Below are positions 37,759 to 49,379 of a stretch of DNA of 64,000 bases, in pieces; positions within the stretch are counted from its first letter, which is position 1, and the number at the start of each line of letters is the position of its first letter. A model generated the notes under the pieces. The model was given only the letters and a program-made list of their open reading frames with translations. It ran no database searches and was not told the DNA's origin. This DNA comes from Citrus sinensis (taxonomy: Eukaryota; Streptophyta; Magnoliopsida; Sapindales; Rutaceae). The stretch is taken from contig NC_068558.1 of NCBI RefSeq assembly GCF_022201045.2, positions 2,666,001 to 2,730,000 of the forward strand, in the 5' to 3' direction. A program made the position numbers and the translations under genes.

Positions 37759-39561
37759 GGTCAATCAGTATTCACATTTGCTCATGAACCAAGTCCGTTT
37801 GGGATTCTGTGCCGCTCAGAGGACTGCTTGCCATTTGAATTTGCTGTGATGTGCTAGTTCAGTAGGCACTTGAGTATTGGGTTTTACTGCTTACTTCTCA
37901 AAGCAGTTGAGAGAATGAATACTATTACGAGGGTAGTGATAGAGGGGACTTTGAAAGTCTGAAGACTCTCCAGATTCTGGTGGAGGCACCACATCATCTT
38001 CCAATGGTTTTGGAAAAAAAATAAAATAAAGTACCATTCTGCGTAGCAGCACTGGATATTGAGTGATGTTGATGTCATGGTTTCAATCAAGTCATGAGGT
38101 TTGCCTGCATTCTTCCTTCTTTGCCATTTTGTGTTACTATGATTATCACCACCGATTTGAAAAATGATGTCTGGATCATTTAGGTAGAAGAAACTGTCGC
38201 TTATTGTCACTCTTTTTCCTTTTTGTGTGTGTTTGGAATCTACATTGCTCTAATACTTGAGTATGATCATAGCATGTTTCAAATTTAATGCACTGAATTG
38301 CTGTCATAGTCAGTTTGCATTATCTTCTTTGGATAAGGGCTGCTTTTAAATAATTCTTGATGAGTATCAAAACTTCTGACTCAACTTTTTATAATTGTTG
38401 TTCATATTAACAACATTATACATGTTCCCAATAAGAAAAGGCATATGTGGCCCATGATAGTGGCAGCTGGTTTTTCTGCAAGCTAAACAGTGCTATTAAG
38501 TTGTCTTTTAAATGTCTGTGGCTTTGTCTATGTTCCAATTTAACTTAGATTCTAAAATTTTGCACACATTCTAATGGAACGGTTTGATATGACCTTGGCT
38601 ATGCAGTGGTTATTGCCTTAATCCTTGGAGGAGGGAACTAAAGGCTACCAAATGCATCATTTGATGCCTGTGGCATTGATCTCAATTGTCTATGTGCCAA
38701 TTTGACTAAAATTTTGCACACATTCTAATGGAACTGTTAGATATGACCTTTGATATGCAGTGGTTATTGCCTTAATCCTTGGAGTGAGGGCACTAAAGGC
38801 TACCAAATGCATCATCCGATACCTGACCTCGCTTATCTCTATATCCTTGGAACATACACATGGAACCATGCGCCAGTAGAAGGGGACGTTGACAACCCAC
38901 CTCACTATGAAATGAGATAGGGGTGTGTGTGTGTAAAATACATCCTACTCGGTTGAGTCTGTTATCATGTAATAAACTCAAATTATATATTGCTTTCAAT
39001 TAGATAAGCAATTTTATTATGTTGACATAGTTCCTTGCTTCTATCATCTGACCAATTGCATGTTCTGTTGTCTAATACAAAACATTTATCTCTAGTATCA
39101 CTTATTTGTTTTGAATTAGCATCCTGAGACATTACTGTCCTAATGCGCATTACTGATGTCATTCAGAGTGGTGTTTAAAAAAAGGTAGATGATGCCAGCA
39201 AGATCTCTGCATTAATCTTTACTTGAGAGATTAAGCTAAAACATTGAAGTTTCAAAGAGGCACTGATCACAGAATTCATTGTCACCCATCGTCTTAAAAT
39301 GATTCTTTCGACTTTTGCTACGCTCCTGGCTAGAAAACTCTTTCCAGATTTCACATAAGTAGCCAATAGTCAAAATTTTTATTCCAACAGCCAAATCTCA
39401 ATTTACAAATGGGTGCTGAACTATTTTAAATTTAAATGTCGGTGTTTCTACTTGAAATTTGGAAAACAGTAAAAAGAGAAATCATGACAATAAATCAATA
39501 ATAAAGGGAAATACACGGAGAGCCCAAAAGTAACCTTTGGTGTGGGATATGTGGAGCTCTA
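37759..39561. other. convergent 3' region of the PPR and KONJAC-like genes
   Basis: Only 3' UTRs and spacer are expected. A 162-bp tandem duplication at 38524-38832 is listed separately. Short ORFs here show no similarity to known proteins. Confidence 0.5.
38524..38832. repeat. 162-bp tandem duplication
   Basis: Two copies begin TTGTCTATGT at 38524 and 38686. Both contain TTTTGCACACATTCTAATGG, TATGCAGTGGTTATTGCC and GGCTACCAAATGCATCAT. They differ by several substitutions and small gaps, so the event is older than the 78-bp duplication at 12.2 kb. No function is apparent. Confidence 0.75.
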
Positions 39562-42500
39562 TCATAGGATAATTTCCTGATGAACACTAACATTGAGTGT
39601 TTTGTTTGGAAGGACAATGCTGTTAGTCACAACTACTTCATCTTCAACACCCACAGCCTCACCTAGAACAGACATTTATAATATAAGTCAGATTGCAAAC
39701 AACTTTATACTTCAAATAAAAAAATTGAAAAGTTAAGGGAAGGTGGGGGAAAATGCATCATGAAGGTACCAAGGATTGTGATCCCGAGTTTAGCATTGAA
39801 ATCTCCTTCAGCCTGTAATCCGTTGATCAGACACATAAAATTATTTGGCACATTCAGCAGAACTTCGGATAAATAAACAGGGAAAAAATGAAAAGAAAAC
39901 AAAAAGTGCTCCCTTTTACTTCCACCACTAGGGACAGAAAGAGGAACTATCAGAAAACATCTCCTTTTGCAAACTTACCATCAATACATCTACATTGTCT
40001 CATTACTTGATAATCTCATAAATCAAAATCACATTAAGTAATTGTATTTAGAACTTGCCTGAACACGGGACCATCTACCAATAGAAGACTTCCACCCAAC
40101 AATTGCATTAGTAACAACTGCATTTTCCTGAGAAAGTGATTTACACATGTCAAGCTTAACATAAACAGAGGGTTCGAATTTGCTGGGTTGGATAGGCAGG
40201 GTTTCAAATCATAGAAATTGCTTAATTACCATGATCTCAACTCCGTCAAGTATGATGCAACTAATGAGCCTTACGCCTGCTCCTATACGAGCATTGGCAG
40301 AAATTGAGACATTGGGACCAATCTGTTTTCATGCATTGCAGACAAGTCAGTTCTATAGTTAAGGTAAAGATAAAAAATGAAGGAAAACAAAGGACAATGT
40401 GTAAAATGGAAGAAGGTGGTTCTCAATTCACTATTCAGCTCAGTGCAGTAATAAAGTAATAATTTGGAGACTAGGAAGGAAGATGGACAATGGCAGAAAA
40501 GAAGAGGAAAATGAGAACTGCATTATGTTATAGTTTTAGTGCCTGGATACCATTTCCAGACAACATTTTTGGGCTGTATGCCACAAGAAAGCTATTTCTG
40601 TTAGTATTCAAACTGATGCTTGTCTAGTAAAGCACTGTCCAGCAATGCTTTACTATACCCGCATAACTTAACCCGGGAAGTAATGAAAGAAAATACCTTC
40701 GCAGTTGGATGTATTTTTGCTGATGGATGAACATAAACATCACCAATTATAGTGGCATTCTTGGTACCATCTCCGCTAGCCAAAAGATTGGGAGAGGTAA
40801 GCCGGAATTGGGCAAGATACAAGCCAGAGCATTTCAGAGACATGCTGCATGTACAAATAAAAAGATCAGATCCTACTTAAGGAGTAAAAGATCTTTATTC
40901 TCTGTTCTAATTTCATTCTGTTTTGTTGGTTTTCTTCATTCAATTTGGTTTGTTTACCATGCTTTATTTGGTAAGGGATTTTTTGAGGGTTAGTTATGTT
41001 AAATGATATGCTTACCCAGGAGTTTTAATTTGTTCCCAGAAATCCATGGTTTCATAAGTGTATAACTGCTTCTTTCCTGCAAGAGGTGACAGGATATCTT
41101 GATCCAACCTTACGAAATCGGTAGTAAGATTCCTGTGAATGACCTCATGTTATCATGGATAGAGAAAAAAAAATCTATTTATGATAAAAAAAGAAAAAAA
41201 AATCAGGCTAAGAATTAGCAGGAATGATTTACCGAGTAGCTGACTGAAGCGCTTCAAAGCTGGATACACGTCTCAGATTTTCTGCGAGTGACAAGAAAGA
41301 ACTTGGTTTTTAACATGACAAAATCAATACCATATGTAAAATGAGGGACAAAGAAAGAGCGGAAAAACAGAGTAAATTTCATATCAAAAATCAAATTTTA
41401 ATAGCCTGAAGTTCTTGAACGGCACAAATTTAAATATATTAATTCCTTGTTTATAATTAACTTGGATGATAAAAGGCTATGCCTGTGCATTAAAGCCTGC
41501 AAAACTAACAAAACCATCATTTACATTTTTATCACTCTCCAGCATCCTACCGACAGAATCCTGTATTACTGACCTCTGTCTTTCCGCTGTGAAGAAACAC
41601 CCTGGATAGCATTAAAGATATCTGGTGTAAATACGTACACACCACAATTTATTAGGTCACTTACCTGCATTACAACATAACTATTATAACACTTGAGATA
41701 AAATAGGTAGAGTCAAAAGTATAGGAGAGCAGGGCAGGAAACTGTTTGAAAATTTATCAATCATTCCAAGCAATATCAAAGGATATTTAACATGTTAAAC
41801 AGCAGTTAGATCTCTGAGCTTATACATACAAAAGTTTCAGGTTTCTCCGTGTAATGCAACAATTCATTGGTATCTGGATCAGCTACCAATTCACCAAACT
41901 GGCTGGCTGACTCAGCAGAAACCTGTGTAATAAGAGAAAAGAATCCAAAAATGAAGATAAAAGAAAAGTTAACAACTATATAAACATCTTATGCATGTCC
42001 TGACTAACCTTAATAACGAGTATAGTTCCCATCCCACCATAATTTCTATGAGCATCTGAAATATTAAAGAGAAAAGGCAATAAGGCTTCCGGAGAACATA
42101 AATGAGCCTTGCCCAGTCTTAAAATTACTGGCTTCTTGCTTGCTCATGCAAAAGATTCAAGAAAAAGGAACTAATCAGACAATTTTGAAATTTGAACAGA
42201 GAATGCAAAGGAAATCAAGTTTCAGTATAAAGAATATAATTACCAAGCATCTCTGGCAGTGGAAAACTGCAGCAGACATCGCAATTCAGCAAGAAGATAT
42301 GAGACTGAAGCAAAATAAAATACACGTTACCAATAACATTATAACACAAACAATAATAAGACAACTGTTGTATGCTAAATGCATTAGAATCAATATATGC
42401 AGTTGACATACTTAATATTAAAGGGACAGGAGGTAGAAATAGAAATGTTTGTGAAGTAAGAAAAATTTAGACAAAAGAGCATGCCTATGCAAAATTAAAA

Positions 42501-43166
42501 GGCAAAGATAGTAACCGGGTTGTCTTCCATGATCAGATCTCTGAAGTTGTAAAGTGCACCAGCTGAACCATGAGGCTTGTCCTCCCTCAAATATCTAACA
42601 ATAACATTTCATCAAGAACAAGAGTGAGCTCCAAGATTGAACAGTCCAAATGGAAATAGGGCAGAAAACCAGAACTAAGAGGGAATTACCTGACAGGGAT
42701 TCTAAGCTCATTGGAGATTGAGGAGACATACAATGCAAATTCACGCTCCTCGTAGAATCCAACAAGATAGATCTGTGCGAGGTTTGGAATCTACAACAGA
42801 ACAAGCAAATATCAATTAATCAAGCACTCCTCAAATTTGAAAGTAACAATTAGAAAAGGAAGGATCCAAGAATATCCATACTCTTTTACAGGCAGAAATT
42901 GGGTGATGAACCATTGGCTGTCCACCTAAAGGGAAAAGAGGCTTTGGAATATTCAGTGACAATGGCCGGAATCGAGTACCTATTGCATCAAAAATCAAAA
43001 TTCGCAACACCAATCAAGCTATCAATCAATCATCAATTAAAGCAAAAAAAGGCACCCCATAATTTGTTGTAAATGAAACAGAACAAATAAACAAATTGCA
43101 TTTACCTTTAGTGGGACCACCCACCATGATCACGGCCACCACCTTATCATCCTCCGAGCTCCCCAT
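39562..43166 (-). CDS. KJC1: GDP-mannose pyrophosphorylase-like protein (KONJAC type)
   Basis: KONJAC proteins stimulate GDP-mannose pyrophosphorylase (VTC1) and thus supply GDP-mannose for glucomannan, ascorbate and glycans in the cytosol. Fifteen exons in phase: 43166-43106, 42979-42882, 42790-42690, 42594-42516, 42304-42244, 42055-42009, 41922-41830, 41664-41574, 41281-41233, 41132-41016, 40844-40697, 40322-40230, 40127-40059, 39812-39770 and 39662-39562. The 416 residues match the family. The nucleotidyltransferase half has [44 protein letters not shown] and [14 protein letters not shown]. The left-handed beta-helix half has [19 protein letters not shown] and ends VSVHQEIIL. The enlarged GGPTKGTRFRPL loop is like animal GMPPA, the regulatory subunit. 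The intron after 40059 has a GC donor (GCAAGT). It matches At1g74910. Confidence 0.93.
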
Positions 43167-44597
43167 CTCCAGTCAACACAAACCCAGATCTCTCAAAATC
43201 TGCAACAATTCAACTCAAATCTTCAAAAACGACGACAATGTGAGTTCAGTGTCAGAAGCGAAAGATTGAGAAATTTATCCGATTCTTCTTCTAGTGGGAC
43301 CACTTTAGTACAGTATGACCCAAAGATATCGCTACTTATTATAGCGGTATCCGTGTGCGTATTCGTTATTGCAAGGATTGTGAACACTGAAGCTGAACGT
43401 GGTTCAACAAAATAGATAGATGTCGGTGAAGAAGTTGTTAAGGGAAAAAAAAAAAAAACAAAGGTGGTACGAAATGCGATTAGTTACAGTTTGGTTTCCG
43501 ATAAGTACGCTGAAGAAGCAAAGACAACCAAAGAAGTTTCCGCGTGAGTTTCCTCACACAGACATTTGGTGGTGGGGCCCGTCTCAATCTCGTTTGGACG
43601 TACGCCATCTTTTTACTACTAGACGACAGTGACATTTTTGCTTGTTATCTGAAATATAATTACAAAAACGTATTGAGCAATGCCATGCCATTATGTTGTT
43701 AATCAGAGTTTCATCACTTTCACCCCATCTTCATGTAATATTACTATAAATGGTTGGGTCCTCACTAACACTTTAATAAAGAGAATTTGAATGATCCGCC
43801 AAGATTTTTGTGCCCTGTGCCCAAGGATCGTTAACATTCGTTATCTTGGTGAAAAGGGCCGGCAAAAAGAATATCCTCAGGATTCAGCAACTAACACCTC
43901 AAATTCTCAGACTCGGACTTTGGTTCGGATCCTGAATCCATCGCATATTCTTAAATTCAGTTTTATATTTCTCAAGCTGCGCACATGATCAAACACCTGT
44001 TTTGCTCGTGAAGCTAGCTTCAGCTCACCAGTCACCCAACTCATTTCGAGCTGGCAAGTCAGTAAGCGCGGAGCATTTTAAGAACCTTTGCTTCTAGTTT
44101 AAGAAGCGAAAAAGGTAACTGTAAATGTCGAGAGAGATTGATGGTGTTCCCCCCTTAACCACGTGAAGAGATGCATCATGGCCTTAATTGTTATTAAAAG
44201 GCTAGAAGTTTGCTGCTCAAGGCAAAATGGACCAAAATGATCTGTTGACTTGGGTTTTCTCTGCAATAGTTAAATTTTAATCATTTACTCACTAATAAAC
44301 TTGTGAAACAAGATCTCCAAAATCTGACGAGAACTAAGAATCTAATTGCAGGCTAAAGAGCCTGAAACCATGATTAAACTCCAAGAGTGTCTGGGAATAT
44401 GGTTTTACAACCAATGGAAGCCGAAGATATCCCACAAGGGAAATACAACATGGCTAAGGGAATAAACTATTCTGAAGTGTTTCTGTCATTTTACATTACT
44501 TATTATTATTGCATAGTCTTAGCACATAGCTTCAGTACAGTACGTCTCTCACATTACTATCTGTGTTTTGCTTCATCCGCAATTTCTCATTTTCATT
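43167..44597. other. spacer between ALDH10 and the KONJAC-like gene
   Basis: Both genes run leftward on the minus strand. The left part should contain the promoter and 5' leader of the KONJAC-like gene, and the right part the ALDH10 3' UTR. Small plus-strand ORFs here resemble nothing known. Confidence 0.5.
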
Positions 44598-47500
44598 TCA
44601 CAGCTTTGAAGGAGACTTGTACCATCCCCATGGCTCATCTGAGACATACTGAGTGACCTGCTTCACGCTCAAGTAATTATCAAGTCCCCTGTTCAAAAGG
44701 CAGCCAAATAGAATAACACAAAATCAGTATCAGCAGACAACCAAATACTAATTTGACATATCTTAAACAACTAAAGATTCAAAATACTTATATTTTGAGA
44801 CGTTTTCTTTTATATTGCATACATGAGAAATACAAATTCTCCGCAGTTACTTGATAGGTCAAGATTAATTTATTATTATTATTTGGTGGGAAAACAGGCC
44901 ATACCATTCCCCTAATTCACGGCCAAAACCACTATGTTTTTTGCCCCCCCATGGAGCTTGAGAGAAGCATGGCTGTGAGCAGTTGATCCATACAATGCCT
45001 GCTTGGAAAGCCTGCAGAAGGCCAACCAACGAAAACAGTTAAAATATACATTCTATAAACTGATTCCTGACAAGGATTATTTGCATTTATATGTGCAAAT
45101 GTCACTCCAGGACAAGTCTCACCTTGCTTACACGATCACACCTTTCCAAATCCTTGGATATCACAGCAGCACCCAAGCCATAACTGTGGACAATCAATAT
45201 ATTGTCAGAGCAGAACTGTGAAAACATAAGGATAAAGAAAAAGAGCCAATTTATCTTTTCATTTCCAATTTTCCAGTAACTGAATCAACTTACCGGGTGT
45301 CATTTGCCAATTCAATGGCTTCATCTTCTGTGGAAAATGCCTTGACACACAAAACAGGTCCAAAAACTTCTTCTCTCCAAATTTGCATTGATGTCGCTAT
45401 GTCAGTTATGACGGTTGGTTCTACAAAGAATCCCTTCTTCAGATGCTGCCAATCATTTAAGGACTGGCTCAGTATCATGAATTATTGAGAAAGACCAGAG
45501 TGCCAACAGTGACAGGTTGTGGACAATACCTCAGGACGAGCACCACCACACAAAATGGTTGCACCTTCGCTCTTGGCATTTGAAATGAACTTCAAAACTT
45601 TCTCATACTGCAGCAGATTAAGTATATATTAGAAAGCACATTCTTTATTCAAATTTACAGACAATAATTTAAATCAAATTTGCTATTAAAGTTACCGGAA
45701 AAAATGCAACAGCCTAATCATGGACCCATTCCAAGCAAAGAAAGAGCATTCACATATTGTTATGGAAAATGAGTGCTAGTGCAGATTATGTTTAGAGATA
45801 TTTATTTTGCAAAAAACCAAATCTAAGAGAAATGGCTGAAAGAAACATTAAGGAAAAAAATTTCTCTACAGTGTTCCTGTTCAAAATTGCAACCTTACCT
45901 GCCCTCCGCTAACAACAGGACCAAGTCTGCAACCTTCTTCCAGTGGATCCGAAATCTTAATGTTTTTGATCCACTTCACCATCCTCTCTAAAAATTCTGC
46001 TGCAATGCTTTCCTGCAACATTGTAAGCAATAAGGATCCCTGTCTACACACCTCAAGCAACTGAAAACGTCTGACAAAACACCTTCTCTACTATTTCCAT
46101 GCTTCACTGTTATATTTAAGCCTGGGAATCTATACTTCCATTTCTGTTCTGCTTCTAGATAAAGTAAGCAGAAGTGGAATAATCAAAACACCACTCTTCT
46201 AGCCTTCTAACTTTAGATAAATGAATTTACGCCTGAGGAAACAGTAGCCCTGCCAGCTGAAAGCTTAAACTGCAGAACCAAGCAACACTAAAATGATTCT
46301 ATATATATATATATATATTGGAATGTTAATCTAAATCAGTAGGACTTGAACACCTATGTTCGACATTTTTATCTGCTGTACTTGTCTGTTTTCTCTCTAC
46401 ATTGCTGCAGCATATAAATGTTTGATCTAGCTTGTGGTCTGCTCTAATAGTTTTACATGTGGTCTAACAGTATACAAGCTGATTTTAGGTTATAAATCTG
46501 AGAAGCAAATGCTGGTTGATTTACTTCTGGTTGAGGCCTGTCCAAACACAGAGACAAAGGGAGGGGGATGGATAGAGTAGACTAATTTTGATGAAATTGA
46601 TAAATTAAAATGGACAACTAACAGACAACTATGTACTTACGTGCACAAGAAGGCGAGATGTTGCACTACAGATCTGACCATTTGTCCAAAAGCAACCAAA
46701 GATGGTCCACTCAACCGCTGTTTAAATCATAGAGTAAATTGATATCAGTATCAACAACCACAATAGATATTTTCATCCTACAATTGCTTTCAAAAGCCTG
46801 AAATTCTCTTGGCAACTATTTTCTTGCAAGGGGAATTCAACAATATGAGAAGCATGGAAAATCCCAATGCTTTATAATTTCCAAAAACACTAACCTTTAT
46901 CTAGATCAACATCCTCAAACACAATGATTGGACTTTTTCCTCCCAGCTCCAAAGAAACAGGCTGCAAAGAAATCATATACGATTTTGTTTTTCAAAAAAA
47001 CTGAGATGGTAAATTGAAAAGGGCAAAAGAAGGAATACACACGGAGAGAAGATGCCACACAAAAAATTTTACTGTCTTAAACCCTACAGGTATCAAAAAG
47101 GCTTTACAAGAGAGTAGTCATATGAAGATATAATATAGATGATCGTTCGCATGCATGTGAACTACGCATGGATCAACAAGGGAGCACAAATGCCAGGAAA
47201 GACTAACAATAATTCGATTATAGTACTTTGACATACCTTGACCATCGGAGCTGCAGCAGCCATTATCCTGATCCCTGTTGCATTGCTTCCAGTAAATGCA
47301 ATCTGTTATGATCAAATACATTAGCAGCTATGGATGGTAAATTTCCAACCCAAAATTCAGGCCATTGTAAAATCTAAGGGATTTTATATAAAGATTCAAA
47401 TTTGTAGAAAAGGCAATGAAAAAAATGATGAAGACAATTGAACCTTGTCGACATGGGGATGGGATACCAAAGGAGCCCCAGCTTCAGGACCCAATCCGGT

Positions 47501-49379
47501 GACAATATTAAGAATGCCGGGAGGAAGACCCACCTCTCTACACACTTCAGCAAGCTCCAAACAGGTCCTGAAATAATTAATATAATTACAGGCACACAAC
47601 ATGACAAACCAACATCCAACCTGATCCTAGCTAATAAAATTTGAGATCATACACAGATGCCAATTCGGATGGCTTTAATATTGCAGCGCATCCTGCTGCC
47701 AACGCAGGAGCCACTTTCCATGTGGCCATCAATAGAGGATAATTCCTTCAACATAAAAAACAAGCAATTGTTAGTTTACTGAATATCAGGAATCTTGATG
47801 GCACAGAATTGCTATACAATCCGCAGTACATAAACAATATATCTCTCAGTCATGTTTACTGTACAGGCCTACAATAAAAAATCGGCATGAATAATTTAAG
47901 TAAATATGTTTCAGTGTTTGCACAGAAACACACAGGGATTCAGGCTGATAAAGGAGTTAATAAAGTAGCACAACAATTAGGGAAATTAAAAGTACAAGGG
48001 CAGAAGTACCAGAAGTTATCTTCATAAAAAACATGTGATGTAGCCCAGAAGCATGTGCTTAAAATGTTTGGGGTCCACATAAATTGCTACATACCAGAAG
48101 GGAACAACTAAAGGAACCCATGACTCATCTAAGCTTAAGCAATTTCAAAGCACTATTTATCAAGAAATTTCTTTTTTAAGCTTCCACAGTCGCGAAAGAA
48201 ATGCGAAGAAGGCAGGACTTATGGTCACTAATTCTAGTTACATGCAACAGCATGAAATTGCAAGGGGAAGGACCAACAATATATTTTATAGACTTAAACA
48301 AATAAATCAGTAAACACAGGAAGAAGCATTAACCATGGAGTAATCAATCCAACAACCCCAATGGGTTCCTTAAGTACATAACTCTTGAAATTCTCCATAG
48401 GAAGAGAAACAGGAGCCTTTTGTTTGGCATCTAAGCCTTCAGCAAGGTCTGCATAGTACTCGAAACACCCAGCAACATCATCCTGGACAACATGAAGAGT
48501 CATAAAAAAGGAAATACGCAAAATACTCAACTTCAAATAATTTTTCAATAGTGTCACGGCCATACGATGTCCCAAACAGCTTCTTCCAGTGGCTTCCCAC
48601 AATCAATCGTTTCAAGGTTTGCCAGTTCAGACTTCCTCTCTGTTATCTGCACGTCAAAATACCAAGATCAATTAATCACACTCTCCTAAATTACCACATT
48701 TTGTTAAAATATCCCCAAAAAAAAAAAAACTCTTTGTACAGAGACTTGTTATTAGACAAACAAAATTACGCTCAAAGCTCAATACAAAAAGTTAAATAAT
48801 CAATGGATTTCAGCAAATGAGATGTTTCATCTTTCAGAAACTGATGTTCAAGGTCCAGATTTCAGTAAAATGCGGAGGCCTACACCTCAGAATGATCAAA
48901 ATAAGAATATTGATAAGAGATGGATAAAACTAATAACCTTAGCAGCAATAGCACGCAAATACTTAGCACGAAATGCCCCGGATGCAGAGGACCAATCCTT
49001 CCCTTTGTTTCTAGAAAGTGCTTGACGGGCGGCATCCACAGCCAGCTCAACATCTTCAGCGGTAGCTGCTGGAATATCACCTAAACAAACAAACATTACC
49101 CAACACATTAAATCAGAGCTTACCAAGTTCAATTTTGAACTTCCCTCAACTGATCAGTAGAGTTAAAGCTCTAAACTCTTTCCATCACCAAAAATAATAA
49201 TAATAATAAACGTAATTTTGCGACTAAATCAAAACTAAGTAACAAGGAGAGTGGAGCGGCTGACCGACGATCTCTTCAGTGGTGGGATTAACGATTGGGA
49301 TGCGTTTCTTGAGAACGGGCTCTCTCCATTCACCGTTGATGAACAGCTGACGACTTGGGATTGGGATCGCCATCGCCAT
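44598..49379 (-). CDS. ALDH10A9: ALDH10 aminoaldehyde dehydrogenase, peroxisomal
   Basis: ALDH10 enzymes oxidise aminoaldehydes such as 4-aminobutanal and 3-aminopropanal with NAD; some also oxidise betaine aldehyde to glycine betaine. Fifteen exons in phase: 49379-49265, 49080-48938, 48646-48566, 48482-48334, 47745-47653, 47567-47444, 47302-47237, 46961-46895, 46717-46641, 46012-45899, 45607-45530, 45445-45294, 45183-45123, 45011-44905 and 44688-44598. The protein has 505 residues (family about 500). Key parts are [19 protein letters not shown], the general base Glu262 in LELGGKS, the nucleophile Cys296 in [17 protein letters not shown], and Cys455 in INCSQPCF. It ends KSPSKL, a type 1 peroxisomal signal. 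Ile446 is at the position that decides betaine aldehyde use. Arabidopsis has ALDH10A8 and A9; the SKL end and its neighbours favour A9, but this may be orthologous to both. Confidence 0.95.
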
